64,000 bases of DNA. Source: Pseudomonadota bacterium. Lineage in GTDB: Bacteria; Pseudomonadota; Alphaproteobacteria; Rhizobiales; MH13. Positions 1 to 8,717 of this stretch are shown in pieces; position 1 is the stretch's first letter, and every line of letters begins with the position of its first letter. A program made the translations under genes and the position numbers. The stretch spans positions 186,001 through 250,000 of the forward strand of contig JBCCPK010000004.1 of assembly GCA_039024915.1 (NCBI GenBank), read 5' to 3'. The notes below the pieces were generated by a model. That model did no database searches and was not told where the DNA came from. It saw nothing but the letters and a program-made list of their open reading frames with translations.

Positions 1-461
1 GCGATCTGCGCCGTCGCTTCAGGGGTGCCGTCCAGACTTTCGGGATCCTGCGCTGCGTCAACAACTGTTACGATACCGCCCACCAGATAACGCAGCGATA
101 GATAGGGATGTGTCGCAAACGCACCAAGGATGGGGGTTGGGTCGGCCAGCCCGGTTGTCTCGATGATGAGTTGGCGGAACGGCTCGATACGCCCATTGTC
201 GCGTGCGCGCAAAAGGTCCTCAAGGGTTTGCACCAGCGGCCCCTGAAGGGTGCAGCATAAGCAGCCCGAGTTGAGCTCTTTGATGAGAAGACCTTCGCCG
301 TGACCTGCGCTTTGAGCTTCCAGAAACAAACCATCGAGGCCGACGTCACCAAACTCGTTGACGATCACCATAGAGCCCGCCAGGGCCTCGGCATGCATCA
401 AGGTATTGAGGAACGTGGTCTTTCCGGCACCGAGAAAGCCGGAAAGCACCACGACCGGCAT
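1..461 (-). CDS. CobW/G3E-family P-loop GTPase (3' end beyond window)
   Basis: G3E-family GTPases of the CobW type insert or traffic metals (cobalt, zinc, nickel). Reading leftward, the protein opens with the Walker A motif LSGFLGAGKTT. It then has the family's metal-binding CxCC signature (NSGCLCCTLQGP) and an IIETTGLADP stretch typical of CobW. About 153 residues are visible and the gene runs off the left edge, so the C-terminal CobW_C domain is not seen. ATG at 461 is the first ATG; the frame stays open upstream and a TTG at 479 would add six residues. No clear ribosome site was found for either. It lies just downstream of the D,D-carboxypeptidase on the same strand. The metal served is unknown. 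Confidence 0.88.
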   Translation of the reverse strand, partial: MPVVVLSGFLGAGKTTFLNTLMHAEALAGSMVIVNEFGDVGLDGLFLEAQSAGHGEGLLIKELNSGCLCCTLQGPLVQTLEDLLRARDNGRIEPFRQLIIETTGLADPTPILGAFATHPYLSLRYLVGGIVTVVDAAQDPESLDGTPEATAQI

Positions 462-535
462 GCGATCGGGGCGTTTCAACTCGGTGCTGATGGGAGCGGT
501 TGTCGATGCGGGCAGGTTATTGATCGAACTCGATG

Positions 536-1999
536 CTAGTAGGGGCGCGGTATCGGCGCGGGCACGGCTCGCGGAATGGCGCGCCCGATATTTGTCCCTG
601 TGGTCTGCGGCGTTGCCGAAGCCGCGACCGGTGGCTGGAGAATGACCACGGGTCCTTGGGCGCTTGGCGCGACCTGTCCCGGCGCGGCCTGCACAGCTGC
701 GGGCGGTTGTGCTGCAGCGAGGCCGACAGCCGGACGAGCAACGGGGCTCGGTACAACCCAGCGGCCACGTCTTGCGACCCCAGGACCAGTTGCGCCGCCA
801 AGAGCAAGCGCAATGGGGCGAGGCTCCCGGATCACCGGGCCGAGCAGGACGTCGAGGACATTGATTTCTTCTTCCGGTTGACCCTCGGCTGCATCAGTTA
901 CTTGTCCAGGCAGGACGACCGCGCTGGCATCGCTCGATGCGAACGCATTCCCAGATGCGCTTTGCGGTGCGTAGGCCGGTGAAGCCGTTCCATAGGCCGA
1001 AGCCAGTTCTTCAAACGTTGGCCGTACGCGGGGCCGCTGACATACGATCGGGCGCATCCGCGTTGCATCGGTTCGGACCTGTCCGCTTGGCCGCAGATCA
1101 GCCAACGCGCGGCCCGACGAGCCGAAAAGCCCCCCAGCTCGGCGGAAGCCTTCATCGAGATTGTTGGCCGTCACGACGGCACGCTCGAGCCCCGAGCGCG
1201 CGCCAAGCGTGACGGTAATCAGGGTGCGGCCACCACGCCGCGCGCCTGCAACCAGGTTGAAACCGGAGTCGCAGATGTAGCCGGTCTTGAAGCCAAACGC
1301 TCCGCGATAGCGCTGCAGCAGAATGTTGGAGTTCACCCAGTTTGCGCGGCCCAAGGTCACCGCCGGCATCGAATAGAAGTCTTTGCGGTTGGGGAAGTCG
1401 CGCAACAAGGCGAGCGTCAATACAGCCAGATCGTAGGCCGTTGTAACCTGTCCGCGGCTCGGAAGCCCGTGAGGGTTGGTGAAGGTTGTGCGCCGCATTC
1501 CCAACGTTTGGGCATAGCGGTTCATTTCCGCGATGAACGCTGGCTCGGACCCCGCGACGCTTTCGGCGAGCGCGACCGCGATATCGTTCGCGCTCTTGAC
1601 CATCAGCACCCGTAGTGCGGTTTCGACGGTCAGCGTTTGACCAACCGCTAGGCCAGCCTTTGAGGGCGGTTGGTTCGCAGCATTCTGCGAGATGCGAACC
1701 GGTGACTGCATTGTCACCCGCCCTTCTTGCACGGCGCGGAAAACCACATAAGCGGTCATCATCTTCGTCGTGGAGGCAGGGTACCACGCATCAAAGGGGC
1801 GGTTGGAAGACAGGACGTTGCCCGAATTCACGTCAACTGTGATGGAAGGCCCCGTGTATGGGCCCAGGCCCGAAACTTGGGCGAGCGAGCTGCTTGCTCC
1901 AGCAATAACTGTGCAGGCTGCGAGCACGAACAACGCTAGCGCGCGCAGTGAGGCTATGGGGCGAAGGGGCAAAAGACAGGCGAGGCGAGCGGATGGCAC
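536..1999 (-). CDS. D-alanyl-D-alanine carboxypeptidase (peptidase S11)
   Basis: Periplasmic penicillin-binding protein that trims the terminal D-Ala from peptidoglycan stem peptides. With a GTG start at 1999 the protein has a signal peptide (hydrophobic ALALFVLAACTVIAGA, cleavage near SSLAQ). The three active-site motifs follow in order: SxxK (STTK, about residue 76), SxN (SAN, about 136) and KTG (FKTGY, about 238). The last 200 residues are rich in Pro, Ala and Gln, with no SPOR or PBP5 C-terminal domain I can name. The frame is open back to an ATG at 2146, but that would put about 50 charged residues before the signal peptide, so the GTG is preferred. The CobW-type gene follows directly. 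Confidence 0.88.
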   Translation of the reverse strand: MPSARLACLLPLRPIASLRALALFVLAACTVIAGASSSLAQVSGLGPYTGPSITVDVNSGNVLSSNRPFDAWYPASTTKMMTAYVVFRAVQEGRVTMQSPVRISQNAANQPPSKAGLAVGQTLTVETALRVLMVKSANDIAVALAESVAGSEPAFIAEMNRYAQTLGMRRTTFTNPHGLPSRGQVTTAYDLAVLTLALLRDFPNRKDFYSMPAVTLGRANWVNSNILLQRYRGAFGFKTGYICDSGFNLVAGARRGGRTLITVTLGARSGLERAVVTANNLDEGFRRAGGLFGSSGRALADLRPSGQVRTDATRMRPIVCQRPRVRPTFEELASAYGTASPAYAPQSASGNAFASSDASAVVLPGQVTDAAEGQPEEEINVLDVLLGPVIREPRPIALALGGATGPGVARRGRWVVPSPVARPAVGLAAAQPPAAVQAAPGQVAPSAQGPVVILQPPVAASATPQTTGTNIGRAIPRAVPAPIPRPY

Positions 2000-2269
2000 G
2001 GCGGACTGTATCTCGTTGTATGGCGATTGAAGTGCGCGGTCGATTTGATTGACGCGCCAGTATTCATAACCCGTTTGGCCAGACGATGGCAAAGGCTGGA
2101 TTATTTTAATGGTCAACCATGCGAGCGGGCTCTGTTCGCGAGGCATGCTTACGGGGTTGTCCTTAGGTTGATCGACGTATTAACACTGGGGCAAGCGAAC
2201 CGACCGCGATCAAGCAAGAATTGTCGGACAAGGTGCGCAGCAAGCGCACGGGAGAATTTAAGGGAGAGC
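2000..2269. promoter_or_regulatory. divergent intergenic region
   Basis: About 270 bases separate the carboxypeptidase (leftward) from the TAXI receptor (rightward). It must carry promoters for both. I see the receptor's ribosome site (AGGGAG just before 2270) but no confident -35/-10 pair or operator. An alternative upstream ATG at 2146 for the carboxypeptidase lies inside it. Confidence 0.4.
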
Positions 2270-3319
2270 ATGATGATCACATCCAAACCAAGCCGCCGTT
2301 CCGTTCTGGGCGCCGGGGCCTTGGCAGCTGCACTGACCGTGAGCGGCTTTGCTGTTTCGACGGCCAGTAGCCAGGACGCGCAGGACTATCTTTTGGCGAC
2401 CGCGTCGACCGGCGGCACCTATTACCCGGTCGGCGTGGCGCTCTCGACGCTGATCAAGGTCAAGCTGCAGCCGTCCATGGGCATCAATGTGTCGGCGATC
2501 AACTCGGCGGGTTCTGGGGAAAACGTTGCGTTGCTGCGCGATGATGAAGCGCAGTTCGCAATCGTTCAGGGCCTATTCGGCGCCTATGCTGCAACCGGTA
2601 CCGGTCCGCTGGCCGAAGCGGGTGTGCAGGAGAACCTGCGCTCGATCACAATGCTGTGGCCGAACGTTGAGCACTTCATCATTCGCTCGGAGAATGTCGA
2701 CACTGGCACCGTTAGTGACGTTGAGGCGCTCGCAGGCGAGCCAATGTCGATGGGCCGGCAAAACTCCGGCACCATCGGCTCGAACCGGACGGTTCTGTCG
2801 GGGCTTGGCATGGACATGGAAGACATGTTCGAGCTGGTCTTTATGGGCTACGGCCCGTCAGCCGATGCGTTGCAGAACGGTCAGGTTGTCGGCATGTCGA
2901 CCCCGGCCGGTGCGCCCGTTGGTGCCGTTTCCCGTGCGTTTGCTGCGATGGGCGACGACATCACCCTGCTCGAGTTCACCGATGAACAGATGGCGGCGGC
3001 TAACGGTGATTTCGATGAGCTGTGGACCCGCTACGTCATTCCTGCCGGGACGTATCCAGGTGTCGATGAAGACGTGAACACGATCGCGCAGCCTAACTTC
3101 CTGATGGTGCGCGAGGATGTGCCCGAGGAGACGATCTACCAGATCACCAAGACGATCTATGAGAATCTCGGTTTCCTTCAGGGCATCCACCCTGCGACGA
3201 ACGCCATGAGCCTCGATGCGGCGATTGCCGGTTTGCCTTTGCCGCTGCATCCCGGAGCCATCCGCTACTATGAAGAGGCGGGCCTCACCATTCCGGACCG
3301 CCTGAAACCGGGGATGTGA
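2270..3319 (+). CDS. TRAP transporter solute receptor, TAXI family
   Basis: Periplasmic solute-binding protein of a TAXI-type tripartite (TRAP) transporter, delivering an organic solute to the fused permease encoded next. The N-terminus has a twin-arginine-like signal (SRRSVLGAG followed by a hydrophobic run and a cleavage site near STASSQ). The mature protein starts with the TAXI hallmark ATASTGGTYYPVG and continues with typical EP...R-like ligand-loop sequence (GTIGSNRTVLSGLGM). Length is 349 residues, normal for the family. The start at 2270 follows an AGGGAG ribosome site, with a second ATG directly after it. The upstream open frame to 2027 is ignored. A strong terminator lies between it and the permease, which would give excess receptor over permease. 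The ligand cannot be told from sequence. Confidence 0.92.
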   Translation: MMITSKPSRRSVLGAGALAAALTVSGFAVSTASSQDAQDYLLATASTGGTYYPVGVALSTLIKVKLQPSMGINVSAINSAGSGENVALLRDDEAQFAIVQGLFGAYAATGTGPLAEAGVQENLRSITMLWPNVEHFIIRSENVDTGTVSDVEALAGEPMSMGRQNSGTIGSNRTVLSGLGMDMEDMFELVFMGYGPSADALQNGQVVGMSTPAGAPVGAVSRAFAAMGDDITLLEFTDEQMAAANGDFDELWTRYVIPAGTYPGVDEDVNTIAQPNFLMVREDVPEETIYQITKTIYENLGFLQGIHPATNAMSLDAAIAGLPLPLHPGAIRYYEEAGLTIPDRLKPGM

Positions 3320-3344
3320 TCGCTTCGATCAGGCAGACAATCCG

Positions 3345-3378
3345 CCCCGCGCCGGCCACACCGGCGCGGGGTTTTTTT
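3345..3378 (+). terminator. rho-independent terminator between TAXI receptor and permease
   Basis: A perfect 11-bp GC stem (CCCCGCGCCGG, 3345-3355, with CCGGCGCGGGG, 3361-3371) and a 5-base CCACA loop are followed by seven T residues. It sits 25 bases after the receptor stop and 42 bases before the permease start. It probably acts as a leaky attenuator that sets a high receptor-to-permease ratio. Confidence 0.9.
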
Positions 3379-3419
3379 GACAAGCATGCCATGATGATGG
3401 CGCGTTGAAGGCGGAGCCA

Positions 3420-5552
3420 ATGGCGGACGTGCAATCGAGCAAAGCAGCTCCTGAAGACGAGGATTACGTCGAGGATACGATGCGGCCGCTCGACAGCGGT
3501 CTGTTGGCATGGATTTTCTCGGGGCTCGCGCTCGCGGTTTCGATCTTTCACCTGTATGCGAACTTCCAAGGCACTCTGTCGACCTTCTGGTTGACGGGTA
3601 TCCATTTCGCCGGCTTCGCCATGTTGGCCAGCCTGCGTTATCCGATGATCCGGACGCGGTCCCCTAAGGCAAAGCAACTCGTGCTTGCGATCGATATCGC
3701 GTTTGGCGTGATCGTATCGGTCTCAACGCTTTTGCTCATCGCATCCGAAAACGCGATATACGCGCGTGGCGTAACGCTTGCCCCGCAGGAATGGGTTTGG
3801 GCCATCATCGTGATCATCGGTGCGGTTGAACTGACCCGCCGCGCCACCGGCCTCATCATCCCCATCCTGATCTTGCTGGCCCTCAGCTACCCGGCCTTTT
3901 GGGGCCAGTATCTCGACAATGTGTTCCGCTTCGGTGGGCTCTCGGTCGAGACCATCGTGTTCCGTACCATCTTCACCGATGAGGGCATGTTTGGGACGAT
4001 CGCCAACATTTCGGCGACGTTCGTGTTCCTATTCATCCTGTTCGGTGCATTTCTGGTCCGTTCAGGCGCCGGCGAGTTCATCATCGATCTGGCGCGCGCG
4101 GTTGCCGGCAAGCTGATCGGCGGACCGGGCTATGTCGCCGTTTTTTCGTCGGGCCTGACCGGAACGATTTCCGGCTCGGCAGTCGCCAACACCGTATCGA
4201 CCGGCGTGATCACGATACCCTTGATGAGGCGGTCGGGTTTCCCGCCAAAGTTTGCTGCCGGTGTCGAAGCGGCGTCGTCCACCGGTGGCCAGTTGATGCC
4301 GCCGATCATGGGCGCGGGTGCTTTCGTGATGGCGAGTTACACCCAGATTCCCTACCTCGACATCGTAGCCGTCAGTTTCCTACCGGCGATCGTTTACTTC
4401 CTGTCGGTCGGCTTCTTCGTGCGCATTGAAGCCAAGAAGCTGAACATGCAGATCGCCGACGAGGATGCCCCTTCGGCGTGGGACGTCCTTAAGCGTGGCG
4501 GTCCCGCCTTTCTGATCCCGGTCGCGACGCTGATCGGTCTACTCATCTACGGCTTTACGCCGGTTTATGCCGCCATCTGGGCGATTGCGTCGGTCATCGT
4601 CTCAAGCTGGCTGACGCCCAACAAAATGGGGCCGAAGGCGATCCTCGAAGCGCTCATTCTTGGCGCCAAAAACATGATCATGACCGGCGTCCTGCTGGTG
4701 GCCGTGGGAGCAATGGTCAACGTCATCGCCATGACGGGGATCGGCAACACCTTTTCCCTGATGATCGCCGACTGGGCGGGCGGAAACCTCTTGATCGCCA
4801 TCGCGCTGATCGCGTTGGCGTCACTCGTATTGGGGATGGGTTTGCCGGTGACGGCAGCCTATATCGTGCTCGCGACGCTGTCCGCGCCCGCGTTACACGC
4901 GTTGATCCAGAATGCGCATCTCACCCAAGCGCTGATCGATGGGACGATCCCCGAAATCGCGCGCATGAGCTTCATGCTGGCCGATCCGAACCTACCCGCG
5001 CTGCTGGCGGAACCGATGGCGCCCGAAGCGGCGCGGGCGGTTGTGCAGGATATGCCGCAGGAACTGTTGAACGTGGTGTACCCGCAGGTGCACGACCCGG
5101 CGTTGATCACCACCGCGCTTCTGTCGGCGCATATGATCATCTTCTGGCTGTCGCAGGATTCGAATGTCACGCCGCCCGTCTGTCTGACCGCTTTTGCGGC
5201 GGCGGCCATTGCCAAAACCAAGCCAATGGCGACCGGCGTTATGAGCTGGAAGCTCGCCAAGGGGCTTTACTTGATGCCGGTCCTGTTCGCGTACACGAAT
5301 TTTCTGGGCGGCGATTTCCTTGAGAGCATCTTCATCTTCATGGCTGCCACGCTCGGCGTCTATGCGCTCGGCGCGGCTATCGAAGGGCATATGGAGTATC
5401 CGCTCAACTGGCCTCTGCGTATACTCACCGCCGTTTCAGGCGTCGCGCTGATGTGGCCGAACACGCCTCTCTTAGAGACAGCAGGGGCGTTGGTCGTGCT
5501 GGGCATCTTGGCGTGGAGTATCAAGAAGGATCGGGAGCGGCAGGGGGCGTGA
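3420..5552 (+). CDS. TRAP transporter fused permease (4TM/12TM, DctQM-type)
   Basis: Integral membrane permease in which the small DctQ-like and large DctM-like subunits are fused, as is usual for TAXI systems. After a short acidic cytoplasmic N-terminus there are about 16 hydrophobic segments. The conserved DctM core includes GPGYVAVFSSGLTGTISGSAVANT and GGQLMPPIMGAGAFVMA. Later conserved blocks include GMGLPVTAAYIVLA and SQDSNVTPPVCLTAFAAAA. ATG at 3420 is chosen because a GGCGGAG ribosome site precedes it at proper spacing; a TTG at 3405 is the alternative. Length is about 710 residues. The last 115 bases, including the stop, are repeated at 6596-6710, suggesting the gene's 3' end was an insertion target. 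Confidence 0.93.
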   Translation: MADVQSSKAAPEDEDYVEDTMRPLDSGLLAWIFSGLALAVSIFHLYANFQGTLSTFWLTGIHFAGFAMLASLRYPMIRTRSPKAKQLVLAIDIAFGVIVSVSTLLLIASENAIYARGVTLAPQEWVWAIIVIIGAVELTRRATGLIIPILILLALSYPAFWGQYLDNVFRFGGLSVETIVFRTIFTDEGMFGTIANISATFVFLFILFGAFLVRSGAGEFIIDLARAVAGKLIGGPGYVAVFSSGLTGTISGSAVANTVSTGVITIPLMRRSGFPPKFAAGVEAASSTGGQLMPPIMGAGAFVMASYTQIPYLDIVAVSFLPAIVYFLSVGFFVRIEAKKLNMQIADEDAPSAWDVLKRGGPAFLIPVATLIGLLIYGFTPVYAAIWAIASVIVSSWLTPNKMGPKAILEALILGAKNMIMTGVLLVAVGAMVNVIAMTGIGNTFSLMIADWAGGNLLIAIALIALASLVLGMGLPVTAAYIVLATLSAPALHALIQNAHLTQALIDGTIPEIARMSFMLADPNLPALLAEPMAPEAARAVVQDMPQELLNVVYPQVHDPALITTALLSAHMIIFWLSQDSNVTPPVCLTAFAAAAIAKTKPMATGVMSWKLAKGLYLMPVLFAYTNFLGGDFLESIFIFMAATLGVYALGAAIEGHMEYPLNWPLRILTAVSGVALMWPNTPLLETAGALVVLGILAWSIKKDRERQGA
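5438..5552 (+). repeat. 115-bp direct repeat, proximal copy (3' end of TRAP permease)
   Basis: The last 115 bases of the permease coding sequence recur in the same orientation at 6596-6710. By eye the two copies differ at a single base close to the stop codon (CAGGGGGCG versus CAGGGCGCG). The sequences flanking the copies do not match. The pair brackets 1043 bases of different composition. Confidence 0.95.
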
Positions 5553-5561
5553 GTTCGCGCC

Positions 5562-6308
5562 TTAATTTCTGCCATGTCTTCGCTGAATTATCTCTTCGAG
5601 GGTTGGCTCTGGATAGTCAGAGCGCTCAGCTTCTTCTGGATAGAGAGAGCGCTCAGATCCTAAAGAGAAGAACACGTTGTTCGCTGCTCGGTCTAATTCT
5701 TCACGCGTGAGAAGCGCTGCACCTCCATCTTGATTTTTGTTTCGAGCGTAATCAAAAAGACTGGTCGCAAGTGCATAGAGTAAGATAGCATCATAACAGT
5801 ATTGATTTATAAGGTACTCGTTTAATTCTCTATCAAATGACTCTAGACGAGAATTTTGTATCTGATAATGTGATATAATCTGATAAGTTATTTCTGCCTC
5901 GGAGTTGTCAATGTACTCAAGTGCTAACTTGAGGGTAGTCATTTCATCTTGCGGACTATCAGGTAGATCGACCTGATCATGCAATAAATAATCCACACTA
6001 TCCGTTGCATACCGACAAATGGCGCTGAGCGCGTCCGGCATTTGCGCTCTCGCGGCAAGCTTCTTCCTTAGCAACAAGCTTTTATGGCGCTCTCGTTCAT
6101 CGGCGCGCTGGCCGTTCATGACCCTAATTGTCGAAAGCGCTGCAGCTAGCGCAATCATGGCAGCAATAAGTGTTTGCCACTCGTGGACATTCTTCCAGAA
6201 GTCTGACCAACCATACCGAACTAGCAAGGCCCAAAGGCCAGTGGAGCCACCAAAAAGGCCTCCAATAATCAACACCTCGGCCCATACTGGAAGTTCGTTT
6301 TTCTTCAT
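5562..6308 (-). CDS. hypothetical membrane-anchored protein, AT-rich
   Basis: I do not recognise the family. The 248-residue protein has two N-terminal hydrophobic segments (roughly residues 9-28 and 44-62, the second reading LIAAMIALAAALSTIR), then a charged cytoplasmic-looking region with no motif I can name. The base composition is clearly more AT-rich than any neighbour, and codon use (many TTT, AAT, ATA) is foreign to the window. It lies alone between the two 115-bp repeats, facing away from the permease, so it was probably acquired with the inserted segment. Inference only: such small two-TM proteins are common cargo of mobile islands, sometimes as defence or immunity genes, but nothing here proves that. 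Confidence 0.7.
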   Translation of the reverse strand: MKKNELPVWAEVLIIGGLFGGSTGLWALLVRYGWSDFWKNVHEWQTLIAAMIALAAALSTIRVMNGQRADERERHKSLLLRKKLAARAQMPDALSAICRYATDSVDYLLHDQVDLPDSPQDEMTTLKLALEYIDNSEAEITYQIISHYQIQNSRLESFDRELNEYLINQYCYDAILLYALATSLFDYARNKNQDGGAALLTREELDRAANNVFFSLGSERSLYPEEAERSDYPEPTLEEIIQRRHGRN

Positions 6309-6368
6309 GGGTTCAAGTTGCCGATTCGCCTGTTGTTGTCGAGAATTAGCAGGAAACTTTGGACTTAC

Positions 6369-6597
6369 TCAATTTTCCTCGTATCTGCGCAACTCCATCT
6401 GCACAGCATCTGACAAACCCCCATACTGCTCGGCATTCGTATCCCCGAACGCTTCGTCCCGGTCGCTTGCGACGTCGTCATAAGCAATCGGCGCGGCGAA
6501 CTGGCTTTCGGTGAAGTCGATGCGCTCGCCATTGATGCGGTTGTAGAAGTGCCAATCCTCAGGAATCCGGGTCTTGAGAATCTCGCCGCCACCTAAG
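6369..6597 (-). pseudogene. 5'-truncated YunG-like gene (C-terminal fragment)
   Basis: The frame ending at 6369 encodes about 70 residues (GGEILKTRIPEDWHFYNR...FTESQF...RDEAFGDTNAEQY). It is clearly homologous to the C-terminal half of the intact protein at 10116-10487 (GGTILKTRIPDGWHFYNR...). The match stops exactly at the start of the distal 115-bp repeat (6596), so the 5' half, including the conserved GQCGVTAL segment, is missing. There is no internal stop or frameshift. It is best explained as a gene cut by the recombination event that made the repeat. Confidence 0.82.
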
Positions 6598-6710
6598 GCG
6601 TCGCGCTGATGTGGCCGAACACGCCTCTCTTAGAGACAGCAGGGGCGTTGGTCGTGCTGGGCATCTTGGCGTGGAGTATCAAGAAGGATCGGGAGCGGCA
6701 GGGCGCGTGA
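6596..6710 (+). repeat. 115-bp direct repeat, distal copy (orphan TRAP permease 3' end)
   Basis: A second copy of the final 115 bases of the permease, still ending in the in-frame TGA but not attached to a coding sequence. It abuts the truncated YunG-like fragment. Either this copy is the displaced native 3' end after an element integrated and restored the gene, or it is a duplication junction. Confidence 0.95.
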
Positions 6711-6789
6711 TGCCTGCTTAAGTCGTCTTCGTGAGGACGGTGTTGGTAATCCGGATAAGCGGGTGAATTTTGGTAGCGTTGGGATGGCC

Positions 6790-6807
6790 TGCGGGACGTA
6801 TCCCGCA
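6790..6807. other. small perfect hairpin
   Basis: TGCGGGA and TCCCGCA (7 bp) flank a 4-base loop CGTA. It lies between the orphan repeat and the stop codon of the haloperoxidase gene. No T-run follows on either strand, so it is not a classic terminator, though it could protect the 3' end of the haloperoxidase mRNA. Confidence 0.5.
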
Positions 6808-6821
6808 AGCCAAATGCATAT

Positions 6822-8588
6822 TCAGCGTGCGCCGATCCGGACTTGCTCGCCGTCGAACGTTGTCAGGCTCAGCACAAAGTCATCCGTAGGATAGCACAGA
6901 GCCTGTTCTTCAAGCATGCCAATGGCGATTTCCTCGCCCATGCGCAGGCTGTCGTAATAGTCACTGTAATAGTGCACACCGGCCATGTTGCGCCCGATGG
7001 ATATGTTCGCGGCAAGCTTGTTCAACTCGCCTTCAAGCGTCAGCGGGCACCCTTCGCCGATCTTCTTCATGGAAAGCTTGTTCCCATATTTGTCCGGCTC
7101 GTAATAGACGGCATGCGAGACCTTGGGGAAGAATCCGACCTTGCCGTCTGAATTGATGCCAAGCACAGTACCAGTATCGAAGAAGGCCTTTACGATCGTC
7201 GTGCAAGCGCCAGCGACGGTCGCATGTCCCGCACCATAAGTCGGGTGCATGGGCGAGCCTTCCTCGAAGGCCATAGGTAACAGGAAGTTGCCATTTGGCA
7301 GGTTCTTGTCCGGCCCGTTGAGCTTGCTGATATGTTCAAGCGTGGGAGCGAGGTCCCTGCACATACCGTTCAGGCAACCGCATAGACCGGGGAATGCCTC
7401 TTCGAGCTCTTGGGCCCGCGCGATCCGGCCCGCCAAGCTCTCCGGCCTCAAGCGAAGGTGGTTGTTGAACTTCTGGTAGCGCACCGCTTTCAAGGCTCGG
7501 GTGGCGACTTCGGTCACCAGCGTCAGAATGTGTGGTCCGCCCCAAAGCGCAAAACCACCTGCGTTCTGCGTCACGCCATCGGAGTTGCCGGGAGTGTACA
7601 TGGGCCGCCCGCCAGAGAGTTTGGCAAAACTCTGATCGAACGGCGTTCCCATACCCAAGAGAATGAGCGTTGCATTCAGATAGGCCTGGTAAAGCGCATC
7701 GACATGCACGTAAGTCGCAAGGTCGCGCGGCGTGCAGATGAACCGGGTGTCGCAGCTCAGGTTCTGGCCAATGCCGCCATTGCGGACCTCGTAGCCGTCC
7801 TGCACGTCAAGCCAGCTGTTCCAGGTCGTCATGTAGTCATCGCCCTCAGCGGCAACGCGCACGCGTTGGTCGATGACCTGCGGACCGTATGAAATGTAGC
7901 CGTCCTCAACGTCGTGGCAGTCATTGCCGTTGCCGATCCAGAGGAACTGCGAGACGTAAGGGCCCTTCTCGACGCCCGGCGAAGAGCCGCGGAATGCCGT
8001 TTGGCGGTCGAGTTGCCCCGCATCGTTGACGGTCCTCGGGCGCCCTTTAAAGCCCTCGGTGCTGACATTGTGCATGTACGCCATGGCGTTCATTCGGTCG
8101 ATGGAGGCGTCCAGTTCTGCGTCTTTCAGGCCGCCGCCAGTGTCGAAGCTTGTCAGCGGTACATCGCGCAGCAGGGCCAGTTCGTAGACTTCGGCCATTT
8201 CGAACGTCAGCTCATCGCTGCATAGTTCAGGCGCCGGGTCCATCGTAACGGCCTGCGCATCCGGACCTTCGAGATCGAAAACGACACCAGCGGTGGGTGC
8301 TTCCCACTTCCGGCGCATGTGCTCAGTTGGAACGAAGACACGCGATGTAAACGGCTCGGCGAAGCCCTCATCAATGCAGGTCCTGAACGCTTTGAAGTGA
8401 CTTGGGTCCTTGACGACGCCGAGGCCTTCATCATGCTTCAGCCCTTTGGTGAAGCTCATGAGGTAATTGGCGTAGCCGTATCGTTCCTCGTCGGCGTTCG
8501 CTTTGTGAACGGGATGGGGCCTATGGCGCGCCATTTCGGCGGCCTCGACCCTAACGCGGTAGGCGGATTGTGCTCTATCAAGTTTCAT
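6822..8588 (-). CDS. vanadium-dependent haloperoxidase, algal bromoperoxidase type
   Basis: Vanadate enzyme that oxidises halides with hydrogen peroxide, giving hypohalite and halogenated organics. The 588-residue protein resembles red-algal and cyanobacterial bromoperoxidases over its whole length. Vanadate-site residues with the expected spacing are Lys373 (RYQK), Arg381 (RLRPE), Gly454-His455 (GAGHA), Arg533 and catalytic His539 (GRNMAGVH). The position that is Ser in characterised enzymes (SGH) is Ala453 here. No signal peptide is visible. ATG at 8588 is chosen because GAGG precedes it at normal spacing; the open frame upstream to 8636 lacks a good start. It is a single-gene unit with two palindromes upstream that may control it. 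The family call is firm; the natural halide and substrate are unknown. Confidence 0.93.
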   Translation of the reverse strand: MKLDRAQSAYRVRVEAAEMARHRPHPVHKANADEERYGYANYLMSFTKGLKHDEGLGVVKDPSHFKAFRTCIDEGFAEPFTSRVFVPTEHMRRKWEAPTAGVVFDLEGPDAQAVTMDPAPELCSDELTFEMAEVYELALLRDVPLTSFDTGGGLKDAELDASIDRMNAMAYMHNVSTEGFKGRPRTVNDAGQLDRQTAFRGSSPGVEKGPYVSQFLWIGNGNDCHDVEDGYISYGPQVIDQRVRVAAEGDDYMTTWNSWLDVQDGYEVRNGGIGQNLSCDTRFICTPRDLATYVHVDALYQAYLNATLILLGMGTPFDQSFAKLSGGRPMYTPGNSDGVTQNAGGFALWGGPHILTLVTEVATRALKAVRYQKFNNHLRLRPESLAGRIARAQELEEAFPGLCGCLNGMCRDLAPTLEHISKLNGPDKNLPNGNFLLPMAFEEGSPMHPTYGAGHATVAGACTTIVKAFFDTGTVLGINSDGKVGFFPKVSHAVYYEPDKYGNKLSMKKIGEGCPLTLEGELNKLAANISIGRNMAGVHYYSDYYDSLRMGEEIAIGMLEEQALCYPTDDFVLSLTTFDGEQVRIGAR

Positions 8589-8664
8589 GGTTTTGCCCTC
8601 GAAAGTGTTGGTTTGGATAGTTCTACAGACGGGCAAATGCTGAGGGTTTGAGTTTCAGTAATAT

Positions 8665-8678
8665 GTGATTAAAATCAC
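8665..8678. promoter_or_regulatory. CRP/FNR-type palindrome upstream of haloperoxidase
   Basis: GTGAT-TAAA-ATCAC is a perfect 14-bp palindrome with the spacing of CRP/FNR-family sites (FNR consensus TTGAT-N4-ATCAA). It is about 80 bases before the haloperoxidase ATG in an AT-rich stretch. Inferred activator or oxygen-responsive site. Confidence 0.5.
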
Positions 8679-8717
8679 GCTATACTTTTTATTTATCCAA
8701 CTATATAATACATAAAG

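Noticed and set aside
5562-6308. Calling the AT-rich insert an insertion sequence
   Set aside because: No transposase, terminal inverted repeats or short target duplication; only the long 115-bp repeats are seen.
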